From a virus, in IMG/VR virus record IMGVR_UViG_3300048838_000628, positions 18,024 to 82,023 of that record: a stretch of DNA of 64,000 nucleotides, one strand, 5' to 3'. The notes beneath the pieces were generated by a model, which saw only the letters and a list, made by a program, of their open reading frames with translations, ran no database searches and was not told the DNA's origin. Numbering within the stretch: position 1 is the first letter of the stretch; each line of letters starts with the position of its first letter. Below, piece after piece: positions 1 through 8,907 of the stretch. Made by a program: the position numbers and the translations under genes.

Positions 1-279
1 AATAAAAAACAGAAACATATTTATTATTTAGAAAAAATAGCTGACAACGAAAAAGATAATATTTATATCTATGAAGTTAGACACAACAAAACGTTATTTG
101 GGCACGTATGGGTAGATATGCAAGACCCAGATGAGATAAAAATATACACACAATATACAGAGAGCAAAGAACGCTTTGCTTATTGTGACTATTTCAAAGA
201 AGCTTTTGGCACATTGACAACCGAAAAGCTTTATGCTATGTTTAGACCAGATATTGTGAAGGGCGGAGATCGTGTCTGA
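1..279 (+). CDS. Hypothetical protein, 3' end only
   Basis: The frame is open from base 1 to a TGA at 277-279, so the start lies outside the window. The visible 92 residues are charged and rich in Lys, Tyr and Asp, with no motif I recognise. Base use is AT-rich like the rest of the early operon. The next gene starts at a GTG eight bases before this stop, which is typical of the translational coupling seen along this operon. Function unknown. Confidence 0.6.
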   Translation, partial: NKKQKHIYYLEKIADNEKDNIYIYEVRHNKTLFGHVWVDMQDPDEIKIYTQYTESKERFAYCDYFKEAFGTLTTEKLYAMFRPDIVKGGDRV

Positions 280-676
280 CAACTATATTAAGATTTTTAA
301 GAACGGGAAGTATGTATATATCTATAGATTTATACTTGGCACGAGAACAACTAACGGTGATATAGGCGATTTTATTGAATATAAAGTGTATGTCAAAAAG
401 AAAAATATGGAGAGCCTGTTTGTAACAACAGAGTTTTATATTGGCACATTGGGTGTGTATCAAGAAAATTTAGATAATCGAATTCTAGATACAGAAAGAG
501 GCAGGATAAGTTTACAGATTAAACTAACTGACAATAAACAGTATGAATTACCGGTTAGTTTGTTGCTAGACTATTTAAACCACTCTAGTGAAGAATTTCA
601 TCAGTTTGTTGTTCGACTTGTTTCTGAAGTTATTGAAATCATAAACAAAGATTTATTACATGAACAAAATAAATGA
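272..676 (+). CDS. Small hypothetical protein, first of a tandem group upstream of the polymerase
   Basis: A 134-residue protein with a GTG start preceded by GGCGGAG, overlapping the previous stop by 8 nt. The N-terminal half alternates hydrophobic and charged residues and looks beta-rich (GDFIEYKVYV near residue 35). The GDxIEY segment resembles one in the fourth protein of this group (1459-1908), so distant paralogy is possible. It overlaps the next gene by 17 nt. No known family is recognised; position suggests an early function expressed with the replisome. Confidence 0.65.
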   Translation: MSDNYIKIFKNGKYVYIYRFILGTRTTNGDIGDFIEYKVYVKKKNMESLFVTTEFYIGTLGVYQENLDNRILDTERGRISLQIKLTDNKQYELPVSLLLDYLNHSSEEFHQFVVRLVSEVIEIINKDLLHEQNK

Positions 677-1079
677 GTTTATAAACCATGAACGGTTTGT
701 TTCTATTATGTCTCTAAGCAACGATGCTTTTGGATTGGGTTGCGAATTGCTTATTATATTTAACTCTGACCCATATGGAGAGAAGTGGCCGTTTAATAAA
801 TTCTTTGCCATTAACATACCAAATAGACTGTTAGTGTATATGTGCCCATTTGAAGTACAAATAAATAACGATTATTCCACTTCTATTGTTTATGACCCTG
901 CGATATTTTATACAATGACCTATAATCCTTATTCTAGTTTAGAGGGCATAGAATTCAATTCTGCAATTGACGGAGTACTTGAATCGCTCCCTAATTATAT
1001 TAGCACTCTGGCCGACGATGTATCTAGTTATCTTATAAGCACAAGCGAAAGATATGATATATGGTCATCCATACGCTAA
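660..1079 (+). CDS. Small hypothetical protein with C-terminal IST-E-Y-W-R signature
   Basis: A 139-residue protein starting at ATG 660, inside the end of the previous gene. Its C terminus (ISTSERYDIWSSIR) follows the same spacing as the ends of the next two proteins: an I-x-[ST]-[ST]-E-x2-Y-x2-W-x2-[IR]-like pattern. The codon for the conserved Trp (TGG, 1062-1064) supplies the TG of the next gene's ATG. Function unknown; probably a paralogue of the two following genes. Confidence 0.65.
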   Translation: MNKINEFINHERFVSIMSLSNDAFGLGCELLIIFNSDPYGEKWPFNKFFAINIPNRLLVYMCPFEVQINNDYSTSIVYDPAIFYTMTYNPYSSLEGIEFNSAIDGVLESLPNYISTLADDVSSYLISTSERYDIWSSIR

Positions 1080-1474
1080 TAACAGATCACAGATTTTTTA
1101 GAGGTTTAAATAAAGAAATCAACTGGTTTGATGAAGCTTATGAATTTCTTATTAACTACGATACTGATTATGTACCCAATAAACTGTTTAACGTGTACAA
1201 TAAAGATACAGATATAGAGTATGGCATTTTGCGCTTTACGGTTAATATTAAAGACGACATAACAACAATAGAATTCGATCTAGACTATATAGAAGAACTT
1301 ATACATATTCCAACTAAAGCTGATAAAAATTATTATTCAGAAGTAATGGCTGATATACGAAATCAAATAGTTGAAACCTATTTAGCATCACCTTATTCAA
1401 GCGAAGAATCTGAAGAAATCTACGGCTTTATTATAGATACCGAAAACGCTTATAGAGAATGGCTAAAACGATGA
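1061..1474 (+). CDS. Small hypothetical protein, YREWL-ending paralogue 1
   Basis: A 137-residue acidic protein. The C terminus (IYGFIIDTENAYREWLKR) is clearly related to that of the next protein (VYDFILSTEKEYREWLTR), and the preceding segment (IRNQIVETYL / IRDYLIDDLL) also aligns. It starts at ATG 1061 within the Trp codon of the previous gene and overlaps it by 19 nt. No family or catalytic motif is recognised. Its place directly before the polymerase suggests a role tied to early expression or replication, but this is inference only. Confidence 0.7.
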   Translation: MVIHTLITDHRFFRGLNKEINWFDEAYEFLINYDTDYVPNKLFNVYNKDTDIEYGILRFTVNIKDDITTIEFDLDYIEELIHIPTKADKNYYSEVMADIRNQIVETYLASPYSSEESEEIYGFIIDTENAYREWLKR

Positions 1475-1908
1475 TGTACACTTATAGATATTCAGACAGT
1501 GATATATTTGTTTATTCTTTAGATCAAAAAGTAAACTACGGTACTGAAGAAGGTGATTTAATAGAATACCATATTTCTATTGGCTATGATTCTAAAGACC
1601 GATTAGTTAGAAAAATTGCGATTGTTTCTAAAGAACTTTTTCAGTGTTCAACATTACCTTTTTCTGTTTATATATGTGAACAGAGTGTAGACGTAAGTTA
1701 TGACTTAGATTACATGTCTTTTGAATCCGAATTTAATAAAGATCAAAACGGCACAAGATTTCATCGTTTTAGATCAGCAGTTAACGCAATACGAGATTAT
1801 CTAATAGATGACTTGCTAGACCTTGGTAATCCAACAGACGAAACAAAAGCGGTATACGATTTTATTTTATCTACAGAAAAAGAGTATAGAGAATGGCTGA
1901 CCCGATGA
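1459..1908 (+). CDS. Small hypothetical protein, YREWL-ending paralogue 2
   Basis: A 149-residue protein starting at ATG 1459 (a second ATG at 1471 is possible). The end (DFILSTEKEYREWLTR) matches the previous gene's end. The start of the next gene, the DNA polymerase, lies in its Trp codon exactly as this gene's start lies in the Trp codon of the gene before, so the junction AGAGAATGGCT occurs twice. Unknown function; paralogue of 1061-1474. Confidence 0.7.
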   Translation: MAKTMMYTYRYSDSDIFVYSLDQKVNYGTEEGDLIEYHISIGYDSKDRLVRKIAIVSKELFQCSTLPFSVYICEQSVDVSYDLDYMSFESEFNKDQNGTRFHRFRSAVNAIRDYLIDDLLDLGNPTDETKAVYDFILSTEKEYREWLTR

Positions 1909-4769
1909 CAGAAATAATTCATTTGCATAACCATCTAGCAAGCCATGATACGTATGGCAGTATAGAATATTCTTTGGGCAAACTAGCAGAAAAGGGTATT
2001 AAGTATTACGCCACAACAGAACACGGCACTTTGCATCATGTTATTCGTTTGCTAAATGCTGCCAAAAATTACGACATCAACATCATCGTTGGACTTGAAC
2101 CTTATGTAGAATACAATGACCAAATCTATCACATTACACTTCTAGCAAAGAACAAAGAAGGTTACTATAATTTAGTACGACTAAACAATAAAGCAAAGAT
2201 GCGCGGTGCTGGTAGCATGAAGCGCAACCGTAGCGTCGTTACTATTGACGATTTAATTGAATTCTCTGAAAACGTTATTATGCTCTCTGGTTGTCCTGCT
2301 TCGCCTTTGCAAACAACAGAACTTGACATGGTTCTTGTTTCGCGTTTAAAGGCGGCCTACGGTGATGATTTTTATGCAGAGGTACAGATACTAGGAGAGG
2401 ACGATAAACACGCTCTACGGGGCTTGCAGATAGCAAAAACAACCGGTTCTAAGATCGTTGTGACTAATGATAATCACTTTATCTTAGAAAGCGATGCAAA
2501 GAGTCATGAACGGTTTATGCGAGTTATTCACGGGTTTGCTTATGATAGCTCAAATAACTTTTGTGCTACAGCAGACGAGATTGTTGCGCGCAATCCTAAA
2601 CTAGAAACTCTTATTAGAGAAGGGATCGCTAATACACACGAAGTATTAAGCAAGATCGAATTCTTTAATTTAAACGCAGAGCCTACTCTGCCTGAAATTC
2701 CTGATGCTGAAAACATTTTACGAAAATTAGTTTATGAAGGGCTAAATGAAAAAGTTGTTGCTGGTCTTGTTGAAGACAATAACGAAACACGAGAACAGAT
2801 CGAATACGAACTTAGCGTTATCACAGACAACCATTTTGCGAGTTACTTTTTACTAACTAAAGATATTCTTGATTATGCGAGAACGAATAAAATTAAAGTG
2901 GGTTATGGTCGTGGAAGCGCCGCTGGCAGTATTGTTTCTTACTTGTTGGGGATTACTCAAGTTAATCCTAAAAGCTATGGTCTGCTTTTTGAGAGGTTTT
3001 TAAATCCTTCACGTATTGAGATGCCAGATATTGATAACGATATTGCTAGTAGTGGTCGCAAACAAGTGCTTGAATACGCCAATAGCAAATATGGCGCTTT
3101 GCAAGTAGCGGCGTTTGATACATTTGGTTTACGTAGCACATTGACCTACGGCAAAAAGATTGGGGACTTTCATTTAAATCAAGACGATATTATTCCAATG
3201 CACGAAGAAGATGATTACGAAGGAGTTAAATACGCAGAGTTTGCTAAGAAATATCCTGATTATGATAACTTTGCCAAGCCATTAGACGGTCAGATTAAAA
3301 ACATCTCTCGACATGCAGGTGGTATTGTTATTGTGCCAGACCAAGAAAAGGATCATATTCCGCTAGAGCAAAGCCCTGATGGGGATTTAATTGCCGCGTT
3401 TGCTGAAGGGCAAAGCGGCAAAGATTTGGCGTTAGCCGGTATGGTTAAGTTTGACGTTCTAGGATTAACCGCACTTGACATTCTACAGGAACTAGAGCAT
3501 ACTACGGGTGTTGAAGCGCCACATCCCCCTATAGGCGATTCTGTAGAGTTTGATATATTCCGTAGCGGTAAGACTTCTGGCGTGTTTCAGTTTTCTGGTG
3601 CAGGCATTACTAGATTTACAAAAGAAGCGCATCCGACAGACTTTGAAGATATTATCGCTATTAATGCAGTATATCGTAAAGGTACACTTCTTGGCGGTAC
3701 TGGAGAGCTTTATAAGAAAGTTAAGACAACTGGTAAACCTAGGCTTCTTGGACATGCCGAGATTGATAAAATCCTAAAGAAAACATATGGCTTGATTATT
3801 TACCAAGAAGATGTTATGAAGTTATACGCTTGGGCTACCGATAAGGACTTTGCCCATGCTGACTTTGCTAGAAAGACTTTGGTTAAGTTTAATAAAAACA
3901 ATCCCAAGTCTGTAGCCGCTGTTGAACAGCTGAAACAAGAAATGTTTGATGGTATGGCTAAGAAAGGTGTTAGCAAAAAGGTTCAGAACGAACTGTGGAG
4001 CGAGATCGTTACTCATAGCATGTATAGTTTTAATCGCTCACATGCTGTAGCGTATAGCTTTATTTCTTGGGCTATGGCGTGGTTTAAGTATCACTACCCT
4101 CTTGACTTTTATACTGTGTGCCTGAATTATCGTTCACACGAAGAACGTCAACAATTTATCTTTGATATTATTTCTGAAGGCTATGAAATTTCATTTCCAG
4201 ATGTTAATATCTCTGATGAAAAGTTTCGTAATGACGGCAAGAAAGTATTTATGCCATTAAGTGAAATTAAGGGCGTAGGCGGTGTTGCAGTAAATGAAAT
4301 TATTAGCAATCGTCCTTTTGTATCTGTTGAGGATATGACACTCAAATGTATTAAGCGTGCGCTAAACAAAAAGGTTTTATCAGCGCTTTATTTTACCGGA
4401 GCGTTAGATTCTATTATTAGCTCTGATGCTGATAGAGAGTTTTTGCGCTTAGACGATTATACTAGATTAAATTATCGAGAAGTACAGCAAAAATATTTTG
4501 ATCTAAAGATACCAACCAAAGCAATTTATGATCGCGTACTTGAAGTTCTAGATAAGAAATATAATAATAAAAATAAGTATAAGCTTTATGCTGGCGTTAT
4601 CGCAGATAAAGAGCTTAAAAATAAAACAGTCTATAAATATATTGTTGTTCCTGATGGGCAGATGTTTTTTCTATCTGCTGATGATGAACACAATAAGCAG
4701 TTAGAAGTAGGTGACTGGATTTTGTTAGCTATGAACTATCGTAAGATAGAGAAATTGAGCAAACTATAA
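1893..4769 (+). CDS. dnaE: DNA polymerase III alpha subunit (DnaE-type, phage short form)
   Basis: A 958-residue family C replicative polymerase that extends primers on the phage genome. An N-terminal PHP domain is visible: HLHNH at residues 10-14, TTEHG at 41-45, GLEPYV and TNDNHF further on. The palm shows YGRGSAAGS near residue 337 and ERFLNPSR followed by MPDIDND near 376, with the catalytic aspartates in place. IIYQEDVM and YSFNRSHAVAYS are also family hallmarks. A helix-hairpin-helix segment (IKGVGGVAV) lies near residue 795. It is about 200 residues shorter than bacterial DnaE, lacking most of the C-terminal OB/tau-binding part. No separate proofreading exonuclease is seen nearby; a PHP-based nuclease is conceivable because its metal ligands look largely preserved. 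First large gene of the replication operon. Confidence 0.95.
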   Translation: MADPMTEIIHLHNHLASHDTYGSIEYSLGKLAEKGIKYYATTEHGTLHHVIRLLNAAKNYDINIIVGLEPYVEYNDQIYHITLLAKNKEGYYNLVRLNNKAKMRGAGSMKRNRSVVTIDDLIEFSENVIMLSGCPASPLQTTELDMVLVSRLKAAYGDDFYAEVQILGEDDKHALRGLQIAKTTGSKIVVTNDNHFILESDAKSHERFMRVIHGFAYDSSNNFCATADEIVARNPKLETLIREGIANTHEVLSKIEFFNLNAEPTLPEIPDAENILRKLVYEGLNEKVVAGLVEDNNETREQIEYELSVITDNHFASYFLLTKDILDYARTNKIKVGYGRGSAAGSIVSYLLGITQVNPKSYGLLFERFLNPSRIEMPDIDNDIASSGRKQVLEYANSKYGALQVAAFDTFGLRSTLTYGKKIGDFHLNQDDIIPMHEEDDYEGVKYAEFAKKYPDYDNFAKPLDGQIKNISRHAGGIVIVPDQEKDHIPLEQSPDGDLIAAFAEGQSGKDLALAGMVKFDVLGLTALDILQELEHTTGVEAPHPPIGDSVEFDIFRSGKTSGVFQFSGAGITRFTKEAHPTDFEDIIAINAVYRKGTLLGGTGELYKKVKTTGKPRLLGHAEIDKILKKTYGLIIYQEDVMKLYAWATDKDFAHADFARKTLVKFNKNNPKSVAAVEQLKQEMFDGMAKKGVSKKVQNELWSEIVTHSMYSFNRSHAVAYSFISWAMAWFKYHYPLDFYTVCLNYRSHEERQQFIFDIISEGYEISFPDVNISDEKFRNDGKKVFMPLSEIKGVGGVAVNEIISNRPFVSVEDMTLKCIKRALNKKVLSALYFTGALDSIISSDADREFLRLDDYTRLNYREVQQKYFDLKIPTKAIYDRVLEVLDKKYNNKNKYKLYAGVIADKELKNKTVYKYIVVPDGQMFFLSADDEHNKQLEVGDWILLAMNYRKIEKLSKL

Positions 4770-5383
4770 TGCAAGTATTCCTACCAATTAAAGTTACTGA
4801 AGAAAAAGATATATGGCGCATTTGCGAAATCTTAGACCGCGCTAGAGCAAACAAACAAATTATGGAATGTAAAACTATTCTTAATGGAGGTTGGCCTAAT
4901 CATCCATGTAGCAAGATGTACGCAGAGAACGAGCAGACAATAGCAAGTCTTTTGTTTTATTCTACAAATCTGCTATTGACATTTAACAAAACCTATGGTA
5001 TAGTACATAAGACGAACTTTGACGAATTCCTTCCAGAAGAAGAATTTGAGTTCGAGCTACCGCATTGGTTTACAGATGAAAACTTCTACAGTCATCATGC
5101 TGCCGCACTAATCAGAAAAAACCCAACCTATTATACTCTGTATCCTGATGTGCTTAAAAACGCACAGAACCTATTAACTAATGCCGACATTGAATATCTT
5201 ATGGAGATTGAGGACGAAGAAATAAGAACAGAATTGCTTAAACACAAGTTTAATTTTGAACATAACACCGGCGGAGAAACAGAACTCTTTGATAAAATAA
5301 GTTCAATTTATAAAAAGATGCCGAATATCTATTGGTCACATAAAAGCAATACCTATATTTATTATCCGCAGCAGTATTCTTAG
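4769..5383 (+). CDS. Putative pyrimidine-dimer DNA glycosylase (MSMEG_6728/endonuclease V-like)
   Basis: A 204-residue protein beginning MQVFLP, as this family does (usually MQTFLPY). It carries the matching features in order: LDRARANKQIMECKTIL, then GGWPNHP..KMY..NE, then P.WF.DENF and SHHAAALIRKNPTYY. In characterised or annotated relatives these frame a DNA lyase/glycosylase acting on UV photoproducts. The start overlaps the polymerase stop (TAATG). Its place between polymerase and helicase suggests repair coupled to replication. The family assignment is by motif recall, not a search. A perfect-looking sigma70 promoter lies inside the gene (4976-5004). Confidence 0.65.
   Translation: MQVFLPIKVTEEKDIWRICEILDRARANKQIMECKTILNGGWPNHPCSKMYAENEQTIASLLFYSTNLLLTFNKTYGIVHKTNFDEFLPEEEFEFELPHWFTDENFYSHHAAALIRKNPTYYTLYPDVLKNAQNLLTNADIEYLMEIEDEEIRTELLKHKFNFEHNTGGETELFDKISSIYKKMPNIYWSHKSNTYIYYPQQYS
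4976..5004 (+). promoter_or_regulatory. Possible internal sigma70 promoter
   Basis: TTGACA at 4976-4981, a 17-nt spacer ending TATGG, then TATAGT at 4999-5004. It lies within the glycosylase coding sequence, upstream of the helicase and primase. The TGG before the -10 box is shared with several other promoters in this window. It may be coincidental in AT-rich coding DNA. Confidence 0.4.
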
Positions 5384-5392
5384 GAGAATGTT

Positions 5393-6715
5393 ATGTCTTG
5401 GTTCGGCCCGCTAGTAACTAAGGTTCTGAAAGAAAAAGCATATGAGACTAAGAACTTCTTAGACCAGCTTCCTAAAGAAGCATACGATGAAATGCAGATC
5501 AAGGTGTTAAATTATATTGACGAATATCGTGTCACTTTTGGCGATATGCCAAATCTAGAAATCTTTAAAACAGACTATCCGCAATATTATACAGAAGTTT
5601 ATATCAACGTTCCTATTGAGGATTTGCGAGAACGCTTTAAGCAAGATTCAATTAAATATCTTGTGAATAAACGTATCAATGAATTTGAAATTGGTAAAGC
5701 AAAAGGTGTAGATCAAACCGAGCCGATTTATATTTTGGTTAACGAGATTAATACAGTTAATCAAGCAGGAAGAAATAAGGTTAAACGTGCCACTGATGTT
5801 AAAAACGTGTTTGAAACATTTGGTGGTGAAAGTATTTCTCTTGGTGTACCATTTATTGATAACGTTGTTAAGATGTACGCTGGAAATTATTATTGTTTCT
5901 ATGGACAATCTGGCGGTACTAAAAGCTATTTGATGTCTTATATCGCAGCACAACTAGCTCTTGCTGGTAAGAGGGTTTTAATTGCTCCATGTGAAGTTGG
6001 TAATGACGGTTATATTGCACGAATTAGCGGCATACTAAACAACTTCTCTTTGCGCAACGCTCTATCAGAGATAGAAAAAGATAAGGCGGCTATTGATAAA
6101 TATGACCGTATTGCGAATGTAAGCATGAATTACCTTTCTATGGTTCGTGGTGGGGAGATTTATTTTACAGACAAAGTATTCCCAACTATTTCTGATATTG
6201 AGAACGATTATAAAAATGTTAAACCAGATATTGTTATTGTAGATAGTGTTTATGATCTTGCTGCACGACATGAAAAATATAGCAAGAACAAATACGAAGC
6301 TGAAGCTGATATTTCTCGGCAGATTAAAGAATTTTGCAAGTCTGGTGTAACAATTGACGATCACGTATATAAGCCGCGTATTCTTGTAGCCTCACAGTTG
6401 TCTCGTAACGCTAACAGTAAAACTGGCAACATGAGCGCATCTGATATTTTTGGTAGCACACAGTTCTTCTTTGATGCTGACAATTTCTTTCTTGTGTTCC
6501 GTTCACCGATTGAAGATAACTATTGTGTAGAGAGCATCAAGACACGCAATAGCGAAATGATTAAAGGCACTTACACAATTCACTGGGACACTATGGTATT
6601 TGACTTTGAAACATATTTTGGTGTCAATGTATATGACGGCATCAAAACCCTTGGCAAGCATACCAAGAAAGATATTACCGATTACGCTCTTAGAGATTTA
6701 GGAATTACGCTATGA
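5393..6715 (+). CDS. Replicative DNA helicase, DnaB/RecA-like ATPase
   Basis: A 440-residue RecA-fold ATPase expected to unwind DNA 5'-3' ahead of the phage polymerase. The P-loop region (YGQSGGTKSYLM) is near residue 170, Walker B (DIVIVDSVYDL) near 279, and ILVASQLSR near 334 matches DnaB motif H3 (usually xxLSQLNR). The DIFGSTQFFFDADN segment corresponds to the DnaB SDLR-GSGxIEQDAD motif. The Walker A is unusual: Thr replaces the Gly that normally precedes the catalytic Lys. The N-terminal 150 residues are helical, as in DnaB N domains. Start ATG 5393 has AGGAG upstream; the next gene overlaps as ATGA. Confidence 0.88.
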   Translation: MSWFGPLVTKVLKEKAYETKNFLDQLPKEAYDEMQIKVLNYIDEYRVTFGDMPNLEIFKTDYPQYYTEVYINVPIEDLRERFKQDSIKYLVNKRINEFEIGKAKGVDQTEPIYILVNEINTVNQAGRNKVKRATDVKNVFETFGGESISLGVPFIDNVVKMYAGNYYCFYGQSGGTKSYLMSYIAAQLALAGKRVLIAPCEVGNDGYIARISGILNNFSLRNALSEIEKDKAAIDKYDRIANVSMNYLSMVRGGEIYFTDKVFPTISDIENDYKNVKPDIVIVDSVYDLAARHEKYSKNKYEAEADISRQIKEFCKSGVTIDDHVYKPRILVASQLSRNANSKTGNMSASDIFGSTQFFFDADNFFLVFRSPIEDNYCVESIKTRNSEMIKGTYTIHWDTMVFDFETYFGVNVYDGIKTLGKHTKKDITDYALRDLGITL

Positions 6716-7590
6716 TAGGCGTTGATGTAAACAAGCTAGGGTTATCTGTAGCAAAGATATATCACAATACAGAAAGTTATAGCGTTTACTGTCCGTTTGG
6801 TACAGAGCGCACACCTAACGCTGTTTACAACCCGATCAAAGATAGTTTTAAATGTTATGCTTGTGGTGTGCAAATAAATAAACGTGCATCTCAAAAGATC
6901 ATCCAGTACACGCTAGGCAGTGTTGAATATAAAGACGTAAAATTTGATAAAGATAAGCAACAAGAATATAAACAATATCTCAAGCTGCCTGTAGCATTAC
7001 ATAATGCTTATATACAAAGTAGAGGTTATGATAATAGTGTTATCTCACACTTTGATGTCAGGGAAGATGACACTGGAATATATTTCCCTGTTCAACTTGT
7101 TGGTGGCGAAGTAGCGGGTGTTCAGAAAAGATTATATCACCCGTGGAATGATTTACGATATATTTATCTCGGTAACAGAGTTCCGCTTTATAACATGCAA
7201 AAAATACGCAAATACACTGGTGAAAGAATTTATATTGTCGAAGGTGTATTTGGAGTGTTAAACGCTTATCGTCATGGTTTTGAAAACGTTTTCGCTCTAC
7301 TAGGGGTGTCTAATGTAAACAGAAAAATAGTTAATTCTCTAAAAGAATATGACGTACATCTTATATTTGACGATGACAAGGCCGGTTATATAAATGCTAT
7401 TAAATGGTTGAATATTAATCCACAAGCCAAAGCTATAGTAACCGGTCTTGAAGCTGATGAAATAGATTGGGGAATTTTACACGATGGGTTATTTACTTCT
7501 AGAATTTCTAGACTTGTAGAAAGTTCTGAAGCGGCAGGAGTGCATAAATCAGAATTGGAGTTCTTGTTTGACAAACCATTTACTGTATAA
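6712..7590 (+). CDS. DNA primase, DnaG-type (zinc ribbon plus Toprim)
   Basis: A 292-residue primase that would make RNA primers for the phage polymerase. The N-terminal zinc-ribbon region reads CPFGTERTP (Cys near residue 27) and later FKCYACG; the family normally has CPFH, so the His ligand appears missing. Toprim motifs are present: IVEGVFG near residue 176 (catalytic Glu) and IFDDDKAG near 219. It is much shorter than bacterial DnaG (about 600 residues) and lacks the DnaB-binding C-terminal domain. The start overlaps the helicase stop by 4 nt (ATGA). Confidence 0.85.
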   Translation: MIGVDVNKLGLSVAKIYHNTESYSVYCPFGTERTPNAVYNPIKDSFKCYACGVQINKRASQKIIQYTLGSVEYKDVKFDKDKQQEYKQYLKLPVALHNAYIQSRGYDNSVISHFDVREDDTGIYFPVQLVGGEVAGVQKRLYHPWNDLRYIYLGNRVPLYNMQKIRKYTGERIYIVEGVFGVLNAYRHGFENVFALLGVSNVNRKIVNSLKEYDVHLIFDDDKAGYINAIKWLNINPQAKAIVTGLEADEIDWGILHDGLFTSRISRLVESSEAAGVHKSELEFLFDKPFTV

Positions 7591-8218
7591 TAAGAACGGT
7601 GTGAAAAAGAAAATTGATGAAACACAATTATATCCAACACCTACGGAAATTATCACAGAAATTCTAGATGAAATATTTAGCAAATATCTTTATGATTATT
7701 CTAGAATGGGCACAGATACATTTAATATCTTAGATGCTGGTGCGTTTGATGGGCGTTGGGGCGGATATTTCCAAACATGGGTACAGGATTACTATAAAAT
7801 CAAGACGCACGCTACGTATATAGAGTTGCTTGACGAAGCTACAGTTTTAAAAGCAGGACGCTCTTATTGGGATAGAGACAAAAGTACCGTCTTGTTTGAA
7901 ACAAGTTTTCTTGATTATGCTCCAGAAGAAAAATTTAACGTAGTAATTGGGAATCCGCCTTACGGCAAAGAGTTCCCTTTATTTTGGAAAAAAGCTAAAG
8001 AATGTTTAATACCAAATGGATTAATTATGTGGCTACTGCCAACAGAATACCTGAACGGGCAATGGCGCAAAGATAACGTTAATCCATATTTAGAACATGT
8101 TTATAATCTTAGTAGGCGTATTGACTTTACGGGTAAAGGTAGTCCTAATCGAAACTATTCTTTCTTTGTTTACAACATGAGCAAAATTACCGAAGGGTAC
8201 ACTGGACACATACTATGA
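7568..8218 (+). CDS. SAM-dependent DNA adenine-N6 methyltransferase
   Basis: A 216-residue class I methyltransferase. The SAM-binding motif I (ILDAGAFDG) is near residue 53 and the catalytic NPPY is near 127 (VVIGNPPYGKEF), typical of N6-adenine enzymes. The C-terminal part (NRNYSFFVYNM) resembles bacterial Eco57I/TaqI-like folds. The start is TTG 7568 with GGAG seven bases upstream; GTG 7601 is an alternative that avoids the 23-nt overlap. No restriction partner is nearby, so it more likely protects or marks phage DNA. Confidence 0.8.
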   Translation: MTNHLLYNKNGVKKKIDETQLYPTPTEIITEILDEIFSKYLYDYSRMGTDTFNILDAGAFDGRWGGYFQTWVQDYYKIKTHATYIELLDEATVLKAGRSYWDRDKSTVLFETSFLDYAPEEKFNVVIGNPPYGKEFPLFWKKAKECLIPNGLIMWLLPTEYLNGQWRKDNVNPYLEHVYNLSRRIDFTGKGSPNRNYSFFVYNMSKITEGYTGHIL

Positions 8219-8907
8219 GATACATGGGCGGTAAATATAAAATTGCTAAAAGTCTTGTTGCTATTTTTAGCCAATCAGAATATGATACTTATATCGAGCC
8301 TTTTGCTGGTGGCATGAACGTTATCGATAAGGTTAAAGGTAAAAGAATAGCTAATGATATTAACCTTTATACTATAGCGTTATTTGATTCTGTTTCTAAT
8401 CATGAGTGGATACCGCCTGAAGATATAACAAAAGAACAATATGATTATGTGATGAATAATTATAAAGAGCTGCCGCCTAACCTAGTTGGGTATGTTCTTT
8501 CTGGTTGTTCTTTTGGCGGTAAATGGCGCGGCAGTTACGCGCATCCAAACGGTAAAAGACATTATGGAAACGAAGCAAGACGAGCCATATTAAAACAAGG
8601 ACTATTACTTGCTGGAACAGAATTTGTTTCTAAAGACTATAAAGATTTAGAAATTGGCAAAGGCAATTTAGTTTATTGTGATCCGCCTTATGCTGATACC
8701 ACTGAATATGGTATTGAAAAAGGATTTGACCACAAAGAGTTTTGGGATTGGGTACGGTTTGCTTCTTTAAACAATATCGTTTATGTAAGCGAATTAACAG
8801 CACCAGATGATTTTGAAGTTGTTTGGCAAAAAGAAATCAATCACACTTTAGATAAGAAATCAAACAAACGAAAAACTATTGAAAAATTATTTAGGTGTAA
8901 AAAGTGA
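8215..8907 (+). CDS. Dam-like (D12 class) DNA adenine-N6 methyltransferase
   Basis: A 230-residue enzyme with the D12/Dam architecture. It begins MRYMGGKYKIAK (SAM-binding; compare YMGGKS in relatives), has YIEPFAGGMNV near residue 25, NDIN near 45, and the catalytic DPPY in VYCDPPYADT near residue 156. Length fits Dam-type enzymes. ATGA overlap with the upstream methyltransferase suggests coordinated expression. Likely modifies phage DNA against host restriction; the recognition site cannot be read from sequence. Confidence 0.9.
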   Translation: MRYMGGKYKIAKSLVAIFSQSEYDTYIEPFAGGMNVIDKVKGKRIANDINLYTIALFDSVSNHEWIPPEDITKEQYDYVMNNYKELPPNLVGYVLSGCSFGGKWRGSYAHPNGKRHYGNEARRAILKQGLLLAGTEFVSKDYKDLEIGKGNLVYCDPPYADTTEYGIEKGFDHKEFWDWVRFASLNNIVYVSELTAPDDFEVVWQKEINHTLDKKSNKRKTIEKLFRCKK

